A DNA stretch of 37,362 nucleotides, taken from the NCBI GenBank assembly GCA_017935025.1, contig JAGBIL010000022.1, positions 29,273-66,634 of the forward strand, read 5' to 3'. Each line of letters begins with the position of its first letter. Position 1 is the first letter of the stretch. The notes under the pieces were generated by a model that did not search any database, was not told where the DNA came from, and saw nothing but the letters and a program-made list of their open reading frames with translations. The translations under genes were made by a program, and so were the position numbers. This stretch comes from Opitutales bacterium (lineage in GTDB: Bacteria > Verrucomicrobiota > Verrucomicrobiia > Opitutales > UBA953). Shown here piece after piece: positions 23,976 through 33,700 of this stretch.

Positions 23976-25418
23976 ATGTCCGTTTTAACAATGAATTACC
24001 AAGAAATATGGAGCTCGGCACGGGAAGAATTACGCCGCAGCCCACGCATTTCCAGGGATGAATTTGAACTTCGCATTAAAAATATTCACATTCGCGAGTC
24101 GGAAGACGGTGTGATGACCCTTGTTGCGCCCTCTGAGTTCGATTGTTTTTGGCTCGATGCCAACTACAACGGCGACATCGAAAAGGCCCTTTTCAACGCC
24201 GCGGGAACGCAGGTTCCGTTCCGCATCGTCGAACCGATCGAAGAAGAGGAATTGCCGCTTTCGGGAAATGTTGCGCAGGGAAATTCCGGTGCTTCGGCGC
24301 TTTTTTCCGCTCCGAGCGTTCCCGCCGCGCATCCCGTTCCCGTGAAGGAAGCGGTGCGCCCGCCCTCGATCGACAGCCGCTACACGTTTGAAAACTTCGT
24401 TGCGAGCCCGGAAAACGAGCTGGCGTTCAGCGCCGCAATGAACGTGGCTATGCAGCCGAAGGAAACGGCGTTTAACCCGATTTTCTTCTTCGGCCCCACG
24501 GGTGTCGGCAAAACGCACCTGATGCACGCCATCGCCAACAAAATTTTCGACGACCGCCAAGCCAAAGGGCTTCCGCCGTACAAAATCGTTTACGTGACCA
24601 GCGAAGCCTTCACCAACGACTTTCTCAACACGGTTTTGCGCGAGAAAAACGCCCTCGAATTCCATCGCCGCTACCGCGAAGCGGATGTTTTGCTCGTCGA
24701 CGATATTCAGTTTTTCGGCGGGAAAGGGCAGATGCAGGAAGCCTTTTTCCACGCGTTCAACGATTTGATTACGCGCCGCAGCCAGATCATTCTGACCAGC
24801 GACCGTCCGGCGAACGACATTCCCGGGCTCGAAGACCGCCTTGTTTCGCGCTTCCAGAGCGGGCTTTCCGCCGATATTCAGCCGCCGAGCTTTGAGACGC
24901 GCCTCGCGATTCTGCGCCAAAAGGCGGACGACCGCCATTTCGACTACCGCCGCTACACGGGCGTGCTCGAATTTGTCGCGGAAAACATTTCGCACAGCGT
25001 GCGCGACCTCGAAGGCGCCGTCAACACGCTTACGGCGTTTGTCAACGTGCGCAAGCCGGCGTCGCTTTCGATCGAAACCGTAGAACACCTTTTGCAGAGC
25101 CAAATCGTCAAAAACCACACCAAGCGCATTGATGTGGAAGCGATTCAGCGCCGAGTCGCCGAGTACTACAAGATTCCGGAATCGAAGATGCAGGCATCGG
25201 ACCGCACGGCGCAGGTCGCCTTCGCGCGTCAGGTCGCAATGTACCTTTGCAGCGAATTGACGGATATGAAGCTCGTCGCCATCGGAAAAGCGTTTAAACG
25301 CGACCACGGGACCGTTATCCACGCAAAGAAAGCCATTAAAAACAATATGGACATCAATGCGGAAACGAAGCGCGACGTCGAATATCTCAAAAAGCAGCTT
25401 TCCGGCTACCGTATGTAA
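23976..25418 (+). CDS. dnaA: Chromosomal replication initiator protein DnaA
   Basis: DnaA binds oriC boxes and opens the duplex. The 480-residue protein has domain I (NYQEIWSSAREELR), a linker II (about residues 75-130), AAA+ domain III with Walker A GPTGVGKTHLMHAI (about 173-180) and Walker B VLLVDDIQFFGGK, and domain IV with the DnaA-box signature MKLVAIGKAFKRDHGTVIHAKKAI. Starts at 23976 or 23991 are both possible; no clear ribosome-binding site decides. All three CGGGAACG copies in the gene (24202-24209, 24317-24324, 24335-24342) fall in or at the edges of the variable linker, and none in the conserved 1.07 kb. Confidence 0.97.
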   Translation: MSVLTMNYQEIWSSAREELRRSPRISRDEFELRIKNIHIRESEDGVMTLVAPSEFDCFWLDANYNGDIEKALFNAAGTQVPFRIVEPIEEEELPLSGNVAQGNSGASALFSAPSVPAAHPVPVKEAVRPPSIDSRYTFENFVASPENELAFSAAMNVAMQPKETAFNPIFFFGPTGVGKTHLMHAIANKIFDDRQAKGLPPYKIVYVTSEAFTNDFLNTVLREKNALEFHRRYREADVLLVDDIQFFGGKGQMQEAFFHAFNDLITRRSQIILTSDRPANDIPGLEDRLVSRFQSGLSADIQPPSFETRLAILRQKADDRHFDYRRYTGVLEFVAENISHSVRDLEGAVNTLTAFVNVRKPASLSIETVEHLLQSQIVKNHTKRIDVEAIQRRVAEYYKIPESKMQASDRTAQVAFARQVAMYLCSELTDMKLVAIGKAFKRDHGTVIHAKKAIKNNMDINAETKRDVEYLKKQLSGYRM

Positions 25419-25440
25419 AACTTTTTTGTTGTAGGTCTTG

Positions 25441-25499
25441 AAGAAAAAAAAACGACTCCGGCGCGTTTCCGCGTTTCGGAGTCGTTTCATTTTTTTTTC
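25441..25499. terminator. Bidirectional terminator between dnaA and hemY-type PPOX
   Basis: An 11-bp stem AAACGACTCCG (25450-25460) with CGGAGTCGTTT (25477-25487). A-rich on the left and T-rich on the right, it can end both convergent genes. It does not use the CGGGAACG motif. Confidence 0.9.
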
Positions 25500-25514
25500 T
25501 CAAAACCCGGCGTG

Positions 25515-26891
25515 TCAGAACGCGATTTTTTCGGCGGCGGCGAGGGCGGAGAGCATGGTTTGAGCGACGGAAATTCCGCCCCGGAAATTTCCGGCAAAAC
25601 GGAGCGGGAACGCGCTTTCGATTTCGTCGAGCGACGCCGCAAACTTTTCGTAGCCGAGATTGTACTGCGGAATCGCCTGCGGGTTTTCCACGCGCTCGAC
25701 AAATGCGGGTTCGCCCGTTACGCCGAGCAATGCGCCCAGCTCTTCGCGCACGATTTTCAGCTGTTCTTCGGCGGAAAGCGCCGTCAATTCCGGCTGGCGC
25801 GACCCGCCGATGTAGGTGGAAAGCGTAACAAAGCCTTCCGGCGCACGCCCGGGAAAGAGCGAAGACGTGAAGAGTGTACCGAGAATTTTCCGGTGCTCTT
25901 TTTCCGGAACGAGCATTCCGAAGCCGTCGAGCGCGTGCGCGACGCGTTCCCGCGGAAAACCGAGCGTGAGCATCGTAACCGGCGGCGTAGCAAGCGCGGG
26001 AACGGCGGCAAAAAGCCCGCGCAGTTTTTCGTCGCGGAACGGAATTTCGTTCCATGTGCGCGGCGGGGCGGCGAGAACGATTTCGTCGAAAAATTCATCT
26101 TCTTCAAAAAACGTGCAAACGGCGGCGCGGGAACGCCAATGCGCGCGCCAGCCGTGATTTTCGCGAACGAGGTTTGTAATTTCGGAATGAATACGAACGC
26201 CGCGCGGGTCGAGATTTGAACGCAACATTTTCGGAAGCGTTTCCATGCCCTGCGGGAACGAAAGCGTGCGCTTTTTTTCATAAAGCCCGGAGGCTTTTTT
26301 TGCTTTCGCATTCGGGAACGTGCCCCGAATCAGCGAACCGTAACGCTGTTCCAGATTCCAGACTTTCGGGAACGCGAAACGCACGTCCAGCGCTTCGGGG
26401 TTGCCCGCAAAAATTCCCGCAACCAGCGGATTGAGCGCGTAGTCGTACATATCGCGTCCGATGCGGCGGCGGACAAAGTTTGCAACGCTTTCCGCGTTCC
26501 CGCCGCGCTTCGCGGGAACGAACGGCTCGGCGAGCAGGCGTATTTTTCCGGGAAGCGTGAACAGCGGCGTCGTTACGGCGGAAACGGGCGACATCGGCAC
26601 GACGCGGGGCTTGCCGCTGCGCACGATAAAGCGTTTTTTCGCGGCGGGAGCGGCTTCGACCGTTTTTTCGAGAATTCCCGTGGCGCGCAGAAAATCAAAA
26701 AGTTTTTTTTCTTCGGCAACAAAGGTTTGCGGTCCGCCTTCGGCGAGAAATCCGTCGCGGGCGACCGTGCGGATCGCGCCGCCCGTGCGCGTCGATTTTT
26801 CGACGAGAAGCGTTTCCGAGCCGCGCATTTTGAGTGCGTTGGCAACGGTGAGCCCGGCGATTCCGCCGCCGATGATGAGTACTTTTTTCAT
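25515..26891 (-). CDS. hemY: Protoporphyrinogen/coproporphyrinogen oxidase, HemY type
   Basis: FAD-dependent oxidase of haem synthesis. The 458-residue protein begins with the dinucleotide fold KKVLIIGGGIAGLTVANAL and the conserved RTGGAIRTVARDGFLAEGGPQTF. It continues with the family segments YDYALNPLVAGIFAGNPEALD and SFPQGMETLPKML, and ends with RFAGNFRGGISVAQTMLSA, the C-terminal FAD-binding part of HemY-like proteins. Whether it oxidises protoporphyrinogen or coproporphyrinogen cannot be told. I chose ATG 26889-26891 since it starts exactly at the FAD motif. Seven CGGGAACG copies or more lie within. The upstream gene uup ends 57 bp before it. Confidence 0.9.
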   Translation of the reverse strand: MKKVLIIGGGIAGLTVANALKMRGSETLLVEKSTRTGGAIRTVARDGFLAEGGPQTFVAEEKKLFDFLRATGILEKTVEAAPAAKKRFIVRSGKPRVVPMSPVSAVTTPLFTLPGKIRLLAEPFVPAKRGGNAESVANFVRRRIGRDMYDYALNPLVAGIFAGNPEALDVRFAFPKVWNLEQRYGSLIRGTFPNAKAKKASGLYEKKRTLSFPQGMETLPKMLRSNLDPRGVRIHSEITNLVRENHGWRAHWRSRAAVCTFFEEDEFFDEIVLAAPPRTWNEIPFRDEKLRGLFAAVPALATPPVTMLTLGFPRERVAHALDGFGMLVPEKEHRKILGTLFTSSLFPGRAPEGFVTLSTYIGGSRQPELTALSAEEQLKIVREELGALLGVTGEPAFVERVENPQAIPQYNLGYEKFAASLDEIESAFPLRFAGNFRGGISVAQTMLSALAAAEKIAF

Positions 26892-26920
26892 GATGCTTTT
26901 TGAGAAATTCAACTTCCGCG

Positions 26921-26942
26921 GAAGCGACAGAAGTGTCGCTTC
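26921..26942. repeat. Short hairpin GAAGCGACA-GAAG-TGTCGCTTC
   Basis: A perfect 9-bp stem with a GAAG loop sits between uup and hemY. Its layout matches the hairpins at 14025-14045 and 21781-21801 with a different stem sequence, so it belongs to the same kind of dispersed element. There is no T-run on either side. Confidence 0.7.
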
Positions 26943-26947
26943 TACCG

Positions 26948-28840
26948 TTATTTCCGGGATTCGAGTTCTTCCCAGCGTTCGAGGGCGCGCAGGAGGGCTT
27001 CGTCGATTTCGGCGAGGCGTGCGTTTGTCGCTTGGACGGCGGCGGGATCGCGGTAAAAATCCGGGTCGTTAAGTTTTTCCGCGAGCGTTTTTTGCTCGTT
27101 TTCCAAATCTTCGATTTGTTGCGGAAGCGCTTCGAGTTCCCGCGTTTCCTTGTAGGAAAGCTTTTTCTTCGAGGGCGGATTTTTCGGTGTTTGCGGTTCG
27201 GCGGGAACGTCGGTTTTCGGCTTTTCCGGCTTCGCGGGAACGCTTTTCGCGGCGATTTCCGCGAGATGTTCCTTGCGCCACGCGTCGTAGTCGCCGACGA
27301 ATTCGCGCAGGTTGCCCTCGCCTTCAAAGACGATGTAGCTCGTCGTCACGTTGTCCAAAAATTGGCGGTCGTGCGTAACGAGAATGACCGTGCCGTCGAA
27401 GTTCCCGAGAAGTTCTTCGAGCAAATCGAGCGTTTCCAGATCGAGGTCGTTCGTCGGCTCGTCGAGCACGAGCACGTTGGCGGTTTTGAGAAAAATTTTT
27501 GCGAGCAGAAGGCGGTTGCGTTCGCCGCCGCTGAGCATGGAAACGGTCGAGCGCGCGCGGTCCGGCGTGAAGAGAAAATCGCCGAGGTAGCTGATGACGT
27601 GGCGCGTTTGGTGCCCGACGACAACGGTGTCTGCGCCTTCTCCGGCGAGATTTTCCGCGAGTGTTTTATCTTCCCGGAGTTGCGAGCGGAGCTGGTCGAA
27701 ATACGCGATTTGCAGATTCGTGCCGTGCGTTACCGTTCCCGTGTCGGGCGCGAGTTGTCCGAGCAGAATTTTGAGCAAAGTCGTTTTCCCGATTCCGTTC
27801 GGACCGATGATGCCGACGCGGTCGCCACGCATAATCGTCGTCGAAAAATTGCGAATCGCGGGAACGCCGTTCCAGGTGTGCGAAATATTTTCGGCGACGA
27901 GGACTTTCGCGCCGGATTTTTCGCCTTCGGAAATTGTGGCGCGTACGTTTCCGACGGAGGTGCGGCGCGCGGCGCGGATTTCCCGCAGCTTTTTCAACTC
28001 GCGCACGCGTCCTTCGTTGCGGCAGCGGCGCGCTTTTACGCCTTGGCGCAACCACGCTTCTTCGCGGGCGAGCAATTTGTCAAACTCCGCGTTGTTTGCG
28101 GCGATGCTTGCGTTGAGCTCTTCGCGGCGCGTGAGGTAAGTTTCGTAATCGCAATCCCACGAAGTAACGATGCCGCCTTCGAGATCGAGAATGCGCGTGG
28201 AAATTTTTTTGAGAAAACGGCGGTCGTGCGTGACAAACAAAATCGCGCCGTGCCACGCGAGCAGAAAGTCTTCGAGCCACTCAATCGCGTCGATGTCGAG
28301 GTGATTCGTCGGTTCGTCCAAAACCAGAATATCGGGCTTGGAAACGAGTTCCCGCGCGAGCAGAACGCGGCGTTTCATACCCGCCGAAAGCGAGGAAAAC
28401 GGAAGCTCGGGAACGGCGCCGATTTTTGAAATCATAGCATCGACTTCGCTGGAAAGGCTCCACGCGGAATTGTTTTCGAGCCAGTGAAAAATCGCGTCGA
28501 GCTCGGTTTCGGAGTATTTTTCCGTGTCGTGCGTTTCGTAGGCGCGGATTTTTTCTCCTGCATCGCCGAGCCCGCTCAAGACGACGTCGCGCACCGTTCC
28601 CGCGATTTCCTCCGGGACTTCCTGTGCGAGGTAGGCGGCGTGCGAACCGCGCGCGACGGCGACTTCGCCCGCGTCCGGTTCGAGCGTTCCCGCGATAATT
28701 TTGAGCAGGGAACTTTTTCCCGCGCCGTTGCGCCCGATGAGGCAAACGCGCTCGCCGGCTTCGACCTGAAACGTTACGTCGTCAAACAGAGACGGTCCGC
28801 CGAATTTTAAGGAAAGATTTCTGACAGCAAGCAAAGCCAT
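26948..28840 (-). CDS. uup: ABC-F ATPase, Uup type
   Basis: A soluble ABC-F protein with two ATPase domains and no membrane part; the family works on ribosomes. The 630-residue length fits Uup (E. coli 635). Domain 1 has Walker A GRNGAGKSSLLKII and signature LSAGMKRRVLLARELV with LVLDEPTNHLD. Domain 2 has GPNGIGKTTLLKIL and LSGGERNRLLLAKIFL with LVLDEPTNDLD. The last 80 residues form the Uup coiled coil (YKETRELEALPQQIEDLE...ALERWEELESRK). A Pro/Lys-rich linker before the coil carries two motif copies (about 27203 and 27234). The gene stands alone between trmB and hemY on the same strand. Confidence 0.93.
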   Translation of the reverse strand: MALLAVRNLSLKFGGPSLFDDVTFQVEAGERVCLIGRNGAGKSSLLKIIAGTLEPDAGEVAVARGSHAAYLAQEVPEEIAGTVRDVVLSGLGDAGEKIRAYETHDTEKYSETELDAIFHWLENNSAWSLSSEVDAMISKIGAVPELPFSSLSAGMKRRVLLARELVSKPDILVLDEPTNHLDIDAIEWLEDFLLAWHGAILFVTHDRRFLKKISTRILDLEGGIVTSWDCDYETYLTRREELNASIAANNAEFDKLLAREEAWLRQGVKARRCRNEGRVRELKKLREIRAARRTSVGNVRATISEGEKSGAKVLVAENISHTWNGVPAIRNFSTTIMRGDRVGIIGPNGIGKTTLLKILLGQLAPDTGTVTHGTNLQIAYFDQLRSQLREDKTLAENLAGEGADTVVVGHQTRHVISYLGDFLFTPDRARSTVSMLSGGERNRLLLAKIFLKTANVLVLDEPTNDLDLETLDLLEELLGNFDGTVILVTHDRQFLDNVTTSYIVFEGEGNLREFVGDYDAWRKEHLAEIAAKSVPAKPEKPKTDVPAEPQTPKNPPSKKKLSYKETRELEALPQQIEDLENEQKTLAEKLNDPDFYRDPAAVQATNARLAEIDEALLRALERWEELESRK

Positions 28841-28886
28841 TTTTGAAAGATGAGAGCTTAGGGCTTAAAGCGTAAAGAAAGGTTTT

Positions 28887-29495
28887 TCAGTGGCTAAGTT
28901 CCGCGATGAGGGATTGGTAGGCGTCGGGAAGAATACTCTGGAAATACGTTTCGCGCTCGAAAGGCCAGGGCGCGTCGGGCAGGCGGGTCCATTGCGGATG
29001 TGCGTCGACGAGCTCGCGGCTCCAATCAAAATATTCCGCGTGGTCGGTGCGGAAGTGCAGGCGCGTTCCCGCGTGAGCGCGCGCGGCGAGGCGATTGAGC
29101 ATTTCCGTTTGGATGAGCCGGTTTTTGTGGTGGCGTTTTTTCGGCCACGGATCCGGGAAAAGGAAAAAGATTTTCACAAGGCGGCAACTTTCGGGCAGGG
29201 CGAGGAGAAGTTCCGTCGCTTCCGCTTTGAAAAATGCGAGATTGGTCAGCCCGGCGAGCTCGCGTTTGCGGTTGGCGCGTTCGATACGTTTCGAAATGAG
29301 GTCGAGCCCGAGGCAGAACTCCTGCGGGAACGCTTGCGCGTAGGCGGCGAGAAAATGCCCGTGCCCGCAACCGATTTCGAGCGTGAGTCCGCGCGTTCCC
29401 GCAACGACGTCGGCGGGAAGCGTTTCCAAAAGTTTTGCGCGGAGCTCGGCGATGCGTTCCGCGCGCTGTTTCATGGCAAGTTCGTAATCGGACAT
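28887..29495 (-). CDS. trmB: tRNA (guanine-N7-)-methyltransferase
   Basis: SAM-dependent enzyme forming m7G46 in tRNAs. The 202-residue protein has motif I LTLEIGCGHGHFLAAYA, the acidic GLDLISKRI, and the TrmB-specific FPDPWPKKRHHKNRLIQ. The C-terminal part has RTDHAEYFDW and RETYFQSIL, also typical. I chose ATG 29493-29495; an upstream extension lacks family character and overlaps the repeat at 29534. It ends 47 bp before uup on the same strand. Confidence 0.94.
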   Translation of the reverse strand: MSDYELAMKQRAERIAELRAKLLETLPADVVAGTRGLTLEIGCGHGHFLAAYAQAFPQEFCLGLDLISKRIERANRKRELAGLTNLAFFKAEATELLLALPESCRLVKIFFLFPDPWPKKRHHKNRLIQTEMLNRLAARAHAGTRLHFRTDHAEYFDWSRELVDAHPQWTRLPDAPWPFERETYFQSILPDAYQSLIAELSH

Positions 29496-29571
29496 AATAA
29501 AACTGATATTAAACCGCGTTCCCGCCGTTCTCCGCAAATTGAAATTTGCCCGAATACGGCACACTTTCAGG

Positions 29572-29600
29572 TTGACCCTCAACAAAACTTGAAGTAGCTT
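29572..29600 (+). promoter_or_regulatory. Possible promoter for tmRNA
   Basis: TTGACC at 29572-29577 and TAGCTT at 29595-29600 are spaced by 17 nt. A start about seven nt later would leave a 5' leader of some 55 nt for RNase P to remove. The -10 match is weak. Confidence 0.4.
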
Positions 29601-29662
29601 TCGCGCCCTTGTTCTTTCCCACGGAAAGCCGATTCGGCTTCCGCCGTGAAAATCGAATTTTT

Positions 29663-30045
29663 GGGGATGTTCCGGATTCGATCCCGGTTCGGAGGTTGCG
29701 ACGGCACGCGGACGATGACACTTGGCGTCCTAAAATATGTGTCAGCCAATCAAATGGCAAAAACAACACCATCGCGTTCGAACGCAGCAATGCGCTCGCG
29801 CTTGCCGCCTAATAGCTGCGGCACGGTCACGCCCGCCTACGCCTGCTAAGCGGCCGGGCTGTTAAAAAAGCAGGTAAAACCTCGAACTTGTCGGCGTTCC
29901 CGCGAGGCTAAAAAAGGGAACGGCGGTAGGTTGCACCGGGCGCCCTCGCTCTAAGTGCCGCCGAAATCCAATCGAGAGGCTAAGCGTGTAGAAGTTTCAG
30001 CTGAAAGACCGGGAGACGCGGGTTCGACTCCCGCCATCTCCACCA
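29663..30045 (+). ncRNA. ssrA: Transfer-messenger RNA (tmRNA)
   Basis: One-piece tmRNA of about 383 nt that frees stalled ribosomes. The ends form the alanine-tRNA-like acceptor: GGGGATG (29663-29669) pairs with CATCTCC, then A and an encoded CCA (30043-30045). The 3' T-arm GCGGGTTCGACTCCCGC is clear. The tag frame begins at GGC 29756 and ends in TAA TAG (29810-29815), giving GKNNTIAFERSNALALAA after the charged Ala. It starts like the Bacillus tag (AGK.N) and ends in the protease signal LAA. Pseudoknots were not folded by hand. It is followed by a strong terminator. Confidence 0.95.
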
Positions 30046-30057
30046 ATTTTGTACAAA

Positions 30058-30104
30058 CAAATCCCGCAAGCCTTTTATTTGTTAGGTTTGCGGGATTTGT
30101 TTTA
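30058..30104 (+). terminator. Terminator after tmRNA
   Basis: A 12-bp perfect stem CAAATCCCGCAA (30058-30069) with TTGCGGGATTTG (30088-30099), extendable by three more pairs including a wobble, then T. Confidence 0.88.
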
Positions 30105-30110
30105 ATGAAA

Positions 30111-30644
30111 CTAACTGAATAAAAATCCGGCAATAACAGAAGCGACACCTGCAAGAAGTGCAATCGCCAAGGGCTTACGGCGTGCCGGATTTTTTAGCGC
30201 AAAAATCAGCCCGCTTATGTATGCGACAAACATCGCGATTCCGACGCCAAACCCTAAAATCAAGAAGTAGCTTCCGGCTTTCCCTTTGTGGATTTGAAGA
30301 AATCTGTCGTAAAGCCCGGGCGTAACGATTTCTGCACGAACGGTGTTTTCGCTCCCGCTAAAACGCACGTGCGTTTTCAGCGGAGAACCGAAGCGCGTTT
30401 GTCCGGTTTTGGAAAGAACGGAAACTTCCGCATCCGAAAAATCATATCCGCGTTCGGCGAGCGCATTGCGCACAGCGGCATGGTCTTGGGCAGAAATACC
30501 GGAAATTTCGATTTTTTCTCGCGTTCCCGTATTGCGTATGCCCGACATATAGAGGATTCCCGTCGCCGCGTACAAGCACAACAACGGAAGAAAAAACATC
30601 GTGACGTACAGATGGACGGAGAGGAAAAACTTTTGGAATTTCAC
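30111..30644 (-). CDS. PepSY-associated membrane protein, short form
   Basis: A 177-residue membrane protein. It has an N-terminal helix VHLYVTMFFLPLLCLYAATGILYMSG typical of PepSY-associated TM proteins, then a periplasmic-type domain of about 85 residues, and two more helices (YFLILGFGVGIAMFVAYISGLIFAL and PLAIALLAGVASVIAGFLF). The family is often linked to iron or haem uptake and to reductases, but nothing nearby supports a specific role. The start codon appears to be GTG at 30642-30644. It lies 61 bp downstream of the macroglobulin gene on the same strand, so cotranscription is possible. Confidence 0.7.
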   Translation of the reverse strand: MKFQKFFLSVHLYVTMFFLPLLCLYAATGILYMSGIRNTGTREKIEISGISAQDHAAVRNALAERGYDFSDAEVSVLSKTGQTRFGSPLKTHVRFSGSENTVRAEIVTPGLYDRFLQIHKGKAGSYFLILGFGVGIAMFVAYISGLIFALKNPARRKPLAIALLAGVASVIAGFLFS

Positions 30645-30704
30645 GGTGATTGCTGTTTTTTTTTTTGAGGGAAAGTTTAAGGGTGATTTTTCCGGATTGA
30701 GTGT

Positions 30705-33700
30705 TTACATCGAAACGAGGGATTCCGAGGAGGAATGTGCGGAAAATTCCGGTGCGTAGAGCGAGCGGATTTCGGCAAAGCCGCTTGAATACAGACCGGA
30801 CGTACGTACGCGCTGCGAATACTCGAAAACGTGCGTTCCCGCAGGCAGGCGGTCGAAGAAGAAACGTGTTTCCGAGTCGTGCGGTTCACCGTAGAACCAC
30901 AGTTCGCTGTTGTTTTTCCAACCGGAAAGGGCTTCGGCGGGTTCGCATCCGCTTGCGCGAAAATCTTTGAGGCAAACGAACTCAAAATCGCGGTCGGCGC
31001 GTACGGTGAGGCGCACGACGATTTCGTCGCCGGGCTTGAGAATTTCCAGTCGAGCCGGCGTGAGTTTGTATTTTCCGTTGCGGGTGCGTTCGCGCTTGAA
31101 AACGGATTTTTTCACGGAAAATCCGTTGAGGGGAGCGTCGGCAACGACGGCGGCAAGCGGTTGGGAGAATGTCCAATGTGCGGAAACGAATGCGGGTGCG
31201 TCGCCGTCGTTTTTCGCGGTGATTGCGGCGAGTGCGGGCGCGGCGGCGAGTGTTCCCGGCGTGAGCGGTTTTGCCGTTGCGTCGGAGAATTTGACGTTTG
31301 CGGGGGCAAAAACTTTTGCGGGAACGGGTTGGGCTTTTTCCGGCGCGTCTCCGAAAGAGGCGTTTCCGTTTTCGCGGAGCAGGGCGAAGAGGGCGTTGGC
31401 GCTTGCTCGGGAAGAGTTCCACGCGTGAGTTTGTTTGCGTGTGAGCAGCCAGATTTTCATTTCTTCGACCGCTTTTTCGTTTTTCGCGATTTCGGAAAAC
31501 GCTTCAATCATCGCGGCTTGCGTTTCGATCGGCGAGTACTGCGGGAGCCAGAGCGGAAGCGTGGGCAAATCGTTCCAATACATGCCGATTTGCTCGTCGG
31601 AAATTGCGCGTTGGCGAAGGCTTTCGACGATTTTCGCGGAAACGTCCTTTTCTCCGTTGCGCCAAAGTGCGAGTGCGATTTGCGCCTGCGCCATGCGCGG
31701 GAGCTTTGCCCATGTTTCCGGTTTTTTCGCTTCTTCGAAATAGTGGTCCCACGCCTCCCGTGCGGTCTGCGGGAACGCGTCGTGGTCGGCAAAAAGCGAG
31801 CGCATATAGAGATACTGCGCGAGTGTTACGCCGTCGATTTCTGACGGAATATTGTCTTTGCGTTCGTCGAAACGTTCCTGCAACCACGCGTCCTGCGCGG
31901 CGAGCGGATCGCGTGCGAGTCTGTCGATCTGATTGCGCAAATCGGCATCGGCAACGCGTTCCCGCAGGCGGCCGAGCCCGATCAGAATTTCGCGCGTGAT
32001 GTGCGTGTTTGCGCCGAAGCGGGAAGTCGGGAACCACGACCAACCCTGACCGTTGTTCTCGTTGAGGCGTTCCCGCAGGGTCGCCAGCGCGCGCCCGATT
32101 TCGGCCGTGATTTTGTTCGGTTCAAAAAACGATCCGACGGCGCGGCGTTGGGCGCTTTCGCTTTGCGCGATTCCGGCGTAGGGCGAGTTTTCCGCCGAGT
32201 CGGAGGCGAGCGGCGAATCGAATTTCTCCGGCGCGGTCATACGCCATTGCTCGAATTTTTCGCGCAGTTGCGGCGCGGAATCGCAAATTGATTTTGCCAG
32301 CGCGTTGATGTAGAGGCGGTAGAAAATCGAGTCGGACGATTCACATTCCTGCGCTTGCTCGGCGATGTAGGGAAGCGCGAGCAGGGCGCCTTCGTAGGCG
32401 CTTCGCGGAGCGTCGAGGAGGAAGGCGCGGGAACGCGGCGCGTCCTTGCCGCCGTCCGCAGCGGCGGCGAGCTTGTCAAACGCGAGCGCGGATTCCGCGC
32501 CCGGGCGCACGAGTGCGGCGCGGGATTCCGTGATCACGATTTCGCGCGGGAGCACGGGAAGCGCGGCGGATTCCCCGTCGGAAATTTCTCCGGAGCTTCC
32601 GGCGGCGCGGAAATTCATCGCGACGGCGCCGAGCGGCACGCGGATTTCGCGGAAGAACGTGGCGGAGGATTGCGCGGGAACGGTGAAACTTTGTTCGGCG
32701 GCGCTTTCGTCGGGAACGGCGATTTTTTTGCCGTCGGCGGCGAGGAATTCCGTTTCGAGGCGGAGCGTTCCCGTCAGGTCGGTTTTTCCGCGATTGGTGA
32801 TTTTTACGGGGAATTTGATTTCGTCGCCTTCGCGAAGGAAGCGCGGCGCGTCGGGCTGAATCATCAGGTCTTTCGACGTGAAAATTTTGTCGTCGGAAAA
32901 CGTTCCCGAGCGCAATTCTTTGTCGTGCGCGAAAATGCGCAGGCGCCAGCGCGTGAGTGCTTCCGGCGCGACGAATTGCAGGGTAACGATGCCGTTTTCG
33001 TCCGTTTGCAGGAACGGATAGAAAAATGCCGTTTCCTGCAAATTCTTCCGGAGCGAAGCGGCGTAAATTTCGTCGCCGTCTTCGGAGGTAAACGCGTATT
33101 TGTTTTTCGCAGTTGCGGCTTGGGGTGCCGGCGGCGCGGATTCCGCGCCGGCTTCGTCGCAGTCTGCGGTTTGCGCCATGCCGATTCCGCTGCCGTCTCT
33201 GTAGCGGAGCCCGGACGAGCCGCTACCCGCAAGCATTCCTCCGCGAGCCGTCATTTTTACATGATTCGCAGTCATCGCGACGGGAACGGCACCGTAAAAT
33301 CCGCCGTGGCTTTCGGGTTCAAAAACCCAATCGGGCACGCGGTACAGATAAATCCGTTCTTTGGGAATGCCGGAAAAACCGGGGAGTTGCGAAAAGTGGA
33401 AGTAACGTCCGTCGCCGAACACGCTGAACGCGCGGTCGAGGTTGGGGGACGCGCGCCACATTCGCGGTGCGGAAGAAAGTGCCCACGGGGAGAGGTAGAA
33501 ATTTGCCGAAGCGGAACAATCGTAGAGCGCGGCGAGGACTTCCGCCGAGGCGGCGGGAGAATCGTCGTCGCGCAGAACCTTGAAGGTCCAAACTTCCGCG
33601 TTCCCGGGCGCGAGTGTTTTTTCAAAGCGAACGGGTTCGATTTTCAGCCGTTTCCCGGCGGGCGCGTTTTGAGGCTTGGTCGCGGGAACGGCGAATTCGG

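Noticed and set aside
24030-25490. A 486-codon minus-strand frame opposite dnaA
   Set aside because: Antisense shadow of dnaA.
26900-28429. A 509-codon open frame on the plus strand opposite uup and the end of hemY
   Set aside because: It mirrors a clear ABC-F gene, has a biased Arg/Phe-rich composition and no recognisable domain; long antisense frames are common in this GC-rich DNA.
29951-30163. A 70-codon minus-strand frame containing EMAGVEPASPGLSAE-like text
   Set aside because: It is the reverse complement of the tmRNA 3' end, a well-known source of spurious proteins.
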